Below are positions 59,620 to 64,000 of a DNA stretch of 64,000 nt, piece after piece; the stretch's first letter is position 1; each line of letters starts with the position of its first letter. The notes beneath the pieces were generated by a model. The model was not told the origin of the DNA. It worked only from the letters and a program-made list of their open reading frames with translations, and ran no database searches. Origin of the DNA: Bradyrhizobium sp. (lineage in GTDB: Bacteria; Pseudomonadota; Alphaproteobacteria; Rhizobiales; Xanthobacteraceae). The DNA is taken from NCBI RefSeq assembly GCF_016219575.1, contig NZ_JACRMG010000037.1:62001-126000 (forward strand), given 5' to 3'. The position numbers and the translations under genes are program-made.

Positions 59620-60869
59620 CCGCGACCATCCTTGTCGTCGATGACGAGCCCGATCTCGAGGCGCTGGTGCTGCAGAAGTTCCGCCGCCAGATCCGCGAGG
59701 GCGCGGTGAGCTTCGTGTTCGCGCATGACGGCATCGAGGCGCTGCAGCAGCTGGAGGCCAATCCGGACGTCGACATGGTCGTGTCCGACATCAACATGCC
59801 CCGCATGGACGGGCTTTCCCTGCTGGCCAGGCTGCAGGAGGCGGACGACAAGAAGTCCACCATCATCGTTTCCGCCTATGGTGACATGAGCAACATCCGC
59901 ACCGCCATGAACCGCGGCGCGTTCGACTTCCTGACCAAGCCGATCGATTTCGCCGACCTCGAAACCACCATCGACAAGACGCTTCGCCACATCGAGCTGT
60001 TGCGCGAGGCGCGGCGGCGCCAGGCCGAGGCCGAGCGGGCGCACGCCTCGCTGTCGCGCTATTTTTCGCCGCAGCTCGCCAGTCGGCTGGCTTCCGGGGG
60101 CGCGGGCGAAAATGGCCTGGAGGTGCATCGCCGCGATGTTGCGACCATCTTCACCGATGTGACCAGCTTCACGTCGTTGGTGGAGAACCTCGCGCCCGAG
60201 GTTCTGGGCGAGCTGCTCAACGAATACACCGGCGGCATGACCGAGATCGTGTTCTCTCATGAGGGAACGGTCGGCAAGATCATCGGCGACGGAATCCACA
60301 TCCTGTTCAACGCGCCCGGCGACCAGCCGGATTACGCGACGCGAGCGGTGGCGTGCGCGCTCGAGCTCGACGACTGGGCCGAACAATTCAGGCAGCGCTG
60401 GCGGGCGGCGGGCGTGAATTTCGGCGCCACGCGTATCGGCGTTCACGCCGGCCCCGCTCTGGTCGGCAATTTCGGCGGCAGCAAGTTCTTCGACTACACG
60501 GCTCACGGCGACACCATCAACACCGCAGCACGGCTCCAGGCGGCCAACAAGTTCCTGGGTACGCGGATCTGTGTCAGCGAGTCCGCAGCCAGGGCCGCGG
60601 AGAATTTCAGGGGGCGGCCGGTCGGCGATATCGTGCTGCGCGGGCGCAGCGAACCGCTCCGCGCCTTCGAGCCGCTGCGTGAGGAGGCCTTCTCCTCGCC
60701 GGCGACGGCGCAATATTCCGCGGCCTTCGCCAGGCTCGAGGCTGGCGATGCCGGGGCGATGCCGGCCTTTGCGGCACTGGTGGGCCAGCATGCCGACGAT
60801 GCGCTCGCCGGCTTCCACCTCAAGCGCCTGCTCAACGGAGCCAAGGGCGTTCGCATGCAGCTGGAATAG
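59616..60869 (+). CDS. REC-class III adenylate cyclase fusion
   Basis: 417 residues. Receiver (1-125): Asp58 in VVSDINMPRMDGLS, Lys108 in LTKPIDFADL. A coiled linker (125-145) leads into a class III cyclase domain: metal Asp181 (IFTDVTSF) and Asp225 (KIIGDGI), purine-selective Lys221 and Thr295 (YTAHGDTIN), transition-state Asn302 and Arg306 (NTAARL). The Lys/Thr pair favours ATP, so cAMP is the likely product. The kinase upstream can phosphorylate the receiver, coupling sensing to cAMP. It ends the operon; the next gene is 250 bases away. Confidence 0.93.
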   Translation: MTATILVVDDEPDLEALVLQKFRRQIREGAVSFVFAHDGIEALQQLEANPDVDMVVSDINMPRMDGLSLLARLQEADDKKSTIIVSAYGDMSNIRTAMNRGAFDFLTKPIDFADLETTIDKTLRHIELLREARRRQAEAERAHASLSRYFSPQLASRLASGGAGENGLEVHRRDVATIFTDVTSFTSLVENLAPEVLGELLNEYTGGMTEIVFSHEGTVGKIIGDGIHILFNAPGDQPDYATRAVACALELDDWAEQFRQRWRAAGVNFGATRIGVHAGPALVGNFGGSKFFDYTAHGDTINTAARLQAANKFLGTRICVSESAARAAENFRGRPVGDIVLRGRSEPLRAFEPLREEAFSSPATAQYSAAFARLEAGDAGAMPAFAALVGQHADDALAGFHLKRLLNGAKGVRMQLE

Positions 60870-61120
60870 GCTTTTGCCCGGCAAAGGCGCGCAGAGGGCC
60901 GCTTCCCCTGCGCACACTCGCAGACCCGGGATTGTACGGCTTCGGGAGCGGCCGAAACGGGCCCCGGAATAACCGATCCTTAACCATAACCGCCCATCAT
61001 CCCGGCTGAATTGGGGTGGGCAATCGCGCGAGAGTTGTCGCCGGATCGTCCGCGATGGCGCTTTATTTTAGCCGATTGATGAGGAGAAATTGCAACCAGG
61101 CTGACACGTAGGGAACTCAG

Positions 61121-61771
61121 GTGGCCGAGACACCGGACAAAGAACCGCAAGGAGACAAGCCGCCGGAGACGGTACAGCTGAAGTCTCCGGGCCGCGTGAC
61201 GGCGACCGTGGTGTCGCTGGCGGCGCTGGCCATCCTCGGCGCGGCGACCGCTAATCTTCTGCCCAATCTCGATCGCTTCGCTTTGCCGAACGCCGATCGC
61301 CTGGCTCTTCCGAAATTCGATCGCATCGCCCTGCCGAAATTCGATTTCTCCTGGCCGGATTTCATTCGCACCGCTGAGCCGAAGTCGAATCGCATTGCCC
61401 CGCCGTCTCCGCCCAGGACGGTTTCCGTGCCGATACCGGATCCGCTGGTCAGGACGATGCTGATAGACATCCAGTCGTCGCAGCAGCAGGACGCAGCTGT
61501 GCTGGCCTCGCTCACGCAGAGCGCCGAAAACCAGCAGTCGGATTTGCGAAGAATATCCCGCCAGCTCCACGCGCTGACGGTGCAGGTGAACGCCCTGCAA
61601 GGTGCGGTGGGGCCGTTGACGACGTCCAGCATCACGCCATCCAAGGCCCGCACCCGGTTTGTCCGGAGATCGCCAAAGACGATCCCGCCGCCGCTGCCCA
61701 AGCCGGTCGGCCCTGTCTCGGTCGGCGGCGCCCCGCTCAGCACGGCGCCGGCGTCGGGTTCTGGCGTCTGA
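61121..61771 (+). CDS. single-pass membrane protein with tandem 8-residue repeats
   Basis: 216 residues starting with GTG (61121). A polar N-terminus, one helix near 27-48 (TATVVSLAALAILGAATANL), then four 8-residue repeats of the form LPxxDRxA (61259-61354): LPNLDRFA, LPNADRLA, LPKFDRIA, LPKFDFSW. A coiled region (about 110-160) and a Pro-rich C-terminus (KTIPPPLPKPVGPVS) follow. Anchored in the inner membrane. Function unknown. Confidence 0.65.
   Translation: MAETPDKEPQGDKPPETVQLKSPGRVTATVVSLAALAILGAATANLLPNLDRFALPNADRLALPKFDRIALPKFDFSWPDFIRTAEPKSNRIAPPSPPRTVSVPIPDPLVRTMLIDIQSSQQQDAAVLASLTQSAENQQSDLRRISRQLHALTVQVNALQGAVGPLTTSSITPSKARTRFVRRSPKTIPPPLPKPVGPVSVGGAPLSTAPASGSGV
61259..61354. repeat. 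four 24-bp tandem repeats
   Basis: Four in-frame 24-base units encoding LPNLDRFA, LPNADRLA, LPKFDRIA and LPKFDFSW, with the GATCG core repeated in three. Part of the coding region of the gene at 61121. Confidence 0.8.
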
Positions 61772-61828
61772 CGGCGCCTCGACTCTCTTTCCTCGCGCGA
61801 CGTCACTCCCGGCACGCGCGAAGCAGGC

Positions 61829-63349
61829 TTACTTCTGTTTGCCCTTTCCGATCCGCGCCAGAATTTCCCTTGCTTCGGCGCTGCCGGCTTGCGCGGCCCG
61901 GGCGAGCAGTTTTCTCGCCCCGACAGTGTCCTGCCGGCCGCCGATGCCGTTGGCGTAGCAGCGCGCCAGATTGATCATGGCTTCCGGCTCTCCCATGGCC
62001 ACGCTCTTTTCATAGAGCGCGCGGGCTTGCCCGGGGTTTGCCGCAACGCCCAGCCCTTTCTCGGTGAGCTCGCCGAGCCTGTTCACGGCACGCCCATCGC
62101 CAAGATCGGCTGCGCGCTGGTAGAGGCTGTAGGCTTTGGCCGCATCCTTCTCGCCGCCGATCCCGCGCTCCTGCTGAATGCCGAGACTGACGATGGCCGG
62201 CGCAAATTTCATTTCGGCCGCGATCTCGTAATAGAACCGGGCGCGGGCCGGATCCTTCTCGACGCCGTTGCCATTGTCGTACATCGCTCCCAGTGCGTAG
62301 AGCGCGCGGGTGTTGCCGAGCTCGAACGCCTTCTTGTAGCTCGCCAGCGCCGCCGGATAGTCCTGCGCGGCAAACAAGGCGCGGCCGAGCTGGTAGTGGA
62401 AGCGGTCGATCCCCGGAAACTCCCTGACGGCTTCGGAGCATGCCGCAATCGCGTCGGCGATCTTGATCTCTTCGAGCTTCACGCCTCTGACGATTGTGTT
62501 TCTGGTCGTGTCGTCCGGCGCCGCAGCCAGCCGGTCGCAAGGTTGCACCGACGCAGGATCGGCCGTGGGTATCGACACCGGCGCCTGCTTGACGGCGTTG
62601 AGATAGATTTTGTCCCGCGACAACTGGCCGTACATGTACGGCGTCTGCTTCTGGGCGGTCGCGCCCCTGACCTCGTCGCGGAGTTTCCGGAACATGAAGC
62701 TGATCTCGAGATCGGGCTCGGGAAGGTGCTTCAACAGGGCTAGTGCGAACGGGCTGTTGCGGCCGTTGCCCTCTTCGGCCCTGCGGGTCGGCTCGGTCGA
62801 AAAGAACACCAGGACGTTCCTGGAAGAAGCGGCGGCGCCCGGGGAAGCGTGATCCTGGCCGGCATCCTGCCGCTCGAGTTTCGCGGGAAAGGGATTGCCG
62901 CGCAACGCATCGAGGATCACGAGTCCGAGGACGCGGGCTCTCGCGACATTTGCCGTCGCAGCGCGGAGAGGTATCGCCTCGGTCCGAAACGAGAGCGACG
63001 ATGCAAGCTGCGCATCGACGGGAATCAGGTAGCCGTCGACGCCGGCATGGACGCTGTATCCTGCAAAATAGACGATCGCGATCTCGGCCTTGGCCGACTT
63101 TCCCGCAAACGCGTCGAGGGCGGATTTCAGCTCTTCGGCGGATGCATCCTTGCGCACATCCACATCGAAGCCGAGCCCGGTGAGCATCGCCGCGATGTCT
63201 TCGGCGTCGTTGACGGGTGTCGCGAGCGCGGGAGCGTGGCGGTAGTTGGCGTTTCCCACGACCAGGGCAACGCGGCTGTCTGCCGCTTCGACGGTGCCGC
63301 CAAGGAGAAGCGCAACAACAGCAATGATTCCGGGGATCCAGCACCGCAA
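61829..63349 (-). CDS. catalytically dead caspase-fold protein with Sel1 repeats
   Basis: 506 residues with a signal peptide (GIIAVVALLLGGTVEA). The caspase/peptidase C14 fold begins RVALVVGNANYRHAPALATPV. The His position of the usual FAGHG reads FAGYS (Tyr98) and the Cys position of the usual LDACRDNPF reads LDALRGNPF (Leu149), so both catalytic residues are lost. A linker follows, then Sel1-like repeats from about 325 to the end (for example FELGNTRALYALGAMYDNGN and AADLGDGRAVNRLGELTEKG). It is likely a scaffold or ligand-sensing protein in the periplasm. The gene starts two bases after the stop of the S74 protein gene. Confidence 0.88.
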   Translation of the reverse strand: MRCWIPGIIAVVALLLGGTVEAADSRVALVVGNANYRHAPALATPVNDAEDIAAMLTGLGFDVDVRKDASAEELKSALDAFAGKSAKAEIAIVYFAGYSVHAGVDGYLIPVDAQLASSLSFRTEAIPLRAATANVARARVLGLVILDALRGNPFPAKLERQDAGQDHASPGAAASSRNVLVFFSTEPTRRAEEGNGRNSPFALALLKHLPEPDLEISFMFRKLRDEVRGATAQKQTPYMYGQLSRDKIYLNAVKQAPVSIPTADPASVQPCDRLAAAPDDTTRNTIVRGVKLEEIKIADAIAACSEAVREFPGIDRFHYQLGRALFAAQDYPAALASYKKAFELGNTRALYALGAMYDNGNGVEKDPARARFYYEIAAEMKFAPAIVSLGIQQERGIGGEKDAAKAYSLYQRAADLGDGRAVNRLGELTEKGLGVAANPGQARALYEKSVAMGEPEAMINLARCYANGIGGRQDTVGARKLLARAAQAGSAEAREILARIGKGKQK

Positions 63350-63351
63350 GG

Positions 63352-64000
63352 CTAGCGCGTGTCCTCTGTCCCGGCCGAATGCCGCAGCGTCCAGTCGCGC
63401 CAGGTCAGGAAGTCGAGGCCGAGCAGGCTGTAGTCGACCTGCAGGTATCCGTCGTCTCCTTGCGAGACCGCCGCTGGAACGCGCGGTGCCACTTGCTGTG
63501 CCATGACCCCGACATAGACCGTATCGTCGCCGATGTAGCGATAGCGATAAAGTTCGATGCCGTGTTCCGTGACGCCAAGCCGGTGGATGTCCTGCTTGAG
63601 CCCTATGTCGGACGGAATCCTGATGTTGCTTGCCGCATTGGATGCAGCGGAACCGGCAGCCCTGGATGCGGCCGACGATGCTGCCTTGCTCGCGGCGTTC
63701 GAGGCGGCATTCGATGCCGCGGTAGCCGCAGCCCGGCTGGCGGCGTTCGATGCAGCCCGGCTGGCCGCGCCAGAGGCGGCGGAAGACGCCGCTGCGGCCG
63801 CAGCCCTGCTTGCAGCCGCCGAAGCGGCGCTGCTTGCAGCCTGCGAGACCGCGCTGCTCACCGCATTGCTGACCGCCTGGTTGACAACGTTGCCCACGGT
63901 CGTGCTGACGACGTTACTGACGACGTTGCTGACGTTCTGCTGCACGCGCGCGACGGTTTGCCGGTATTCGCGGTTGCGCGCCTTTTCCTTCTCAGACTTC
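63352..64000 (-). CDS. Ser-x-Ala-Ala repeat protein with an S74 self-cleaving chaperone domain (5' end outside window)
   Basis: Open to the right edge, so the N-terminus is not seen; a GTG at 63945 is an internal possible start but the frame runs through it (KARNREYRQTVAR). About 25 tetrapeptides of S-x-[AV]-[AV] (for example SNVV, SRAA, SNAA, SKAA) span roughly 63625-63930. The C-terminus is a peptidase S74/endosialidase-type intramolecular chaperone: SDIGLKQDI with the catalytic Ser and Lys, GIELYRYRYIGDD and VGVMAQQVAPRVPAAV. Such domains trimerise and cut themselves off. Cotranscribed with the pseudo-caspase two bases downstream. Confidence 0.82.
   Translation of the reverse strand, partial: KSEKEKARNREYRQTVARVQQNVSNVVSNVVSTTVGNVVNQAVSNAVSSAVSQAASSAASAAASRAAAAAASSAASGAASRAASNAASRAAATAASNAASNAASKAASSAASRAAGSAASNAASNIRIPSDIGLKQDIHRLGVTEHGIELYRYRYIGDDTVYVGVMAQQVAPRVPAAVSQGDDGYLQVDYSLLGLDFLTWRDWTLRHSAGTEDTR

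Noticed and set aside
63352..64000. S74 domain as a sign of a prophage
   Set aside because: No capsid, terminase, integrase or other tail genes are present and the neighbours are bacterial; the domain alone is not diagnostic.

Overview
The window is GC-rich alphaproteobacterial chromosome, most likely Bradyrhizobium or a close relative in the Nitrobacteraceae. The signs are the high-GC codon usage, the many orphan PF04392-type substrate-binding proteins, ribH under an FMN riboswitch, the alphaproteobacterial type of HisRS, and dense families of intergenic palindromic repeats. Most of it is housekeeping DNA with two clearly lower-GC inserts. No tRNA, rRNA, CRISPR array, transposase or integrase was found.

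Layout. 1-3.8 kb: the end of an acyl-CoA dehydrogenase, a solute-binding protein with a decayed paralogue, a coiled-coil protein and an enoyl-CoA hydratase-like protein. 4-8.1 kb: a marR / response regulator / EnvZ-like kinase operon divergent from ilvE, with a palindrome over the marR start codon. 8.3-16 kb: hisS, a tautomerase, an FlK-like thioesterase, proC, a YbjN protein, riboswitch-ribH, an SDR, prs and a parDE toxin-antitoxin pair. 16-28 kb: a lipoprotein, an MDR oxidoreductase, a CBS protein, an lgt-midA-pgeF operon, a UbiK-like protein, rplY-pth-ychF, two MaoC hydratases and small membrane proteins. 28-33.8 kb: conserved hypotheticals and a cluster of four NTF2-like proteins.

33.8-36.2 kb is the first low-GC insert: two BglII/BstYI-like nuclease genes flank one MT-A70 adenine methyltransferase gene, a candidate restriction-modification locus lying against uvrB. 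uvrB itself carries a palindromic repeat translated in frame in its C-terminal tail. 39.5-47.5 kb holds a zinc ribbon, a LysR/TSUP pair, an unusual operon of a PhoU/DUF47-like protein with a pyruvate phosphate dikinase lacking its PEP barrel, a GST and a nitroreductase. 47.5-49.4 kb is the second low-GC insert: a TcmP + three-Cys (DUF5131, phage Gp37/Gp68-like) gene pair with its own promoter.

49.4-64 kb: a DUF1800/DUF1501 export pair, a DUF559 endonuclease gene framed by palindromes, an aldo/keto reductase, a candidate small RNA, two solute-binding proteins, then an overlapping operon of a Cache-HAMP-GAF sensor kinase, a single-domain response regulator and a REC-adenylate cyclase that could couple an external signal to cAMP. 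The right edge holds a caspase-fold protein that has lost both catalytic residues, two bases downstream of a truncated Ser-x-Ala-Ala repeat protein ending in an S74 self-cleaving chaperone domain.

The strongest candidates for something undescribed are the TcmP/three-Cys pair, the PhoU-like/truncated PPDK pair, the two-nuclease restriction locus and the repeat-protein/pseudo-caspase operon.
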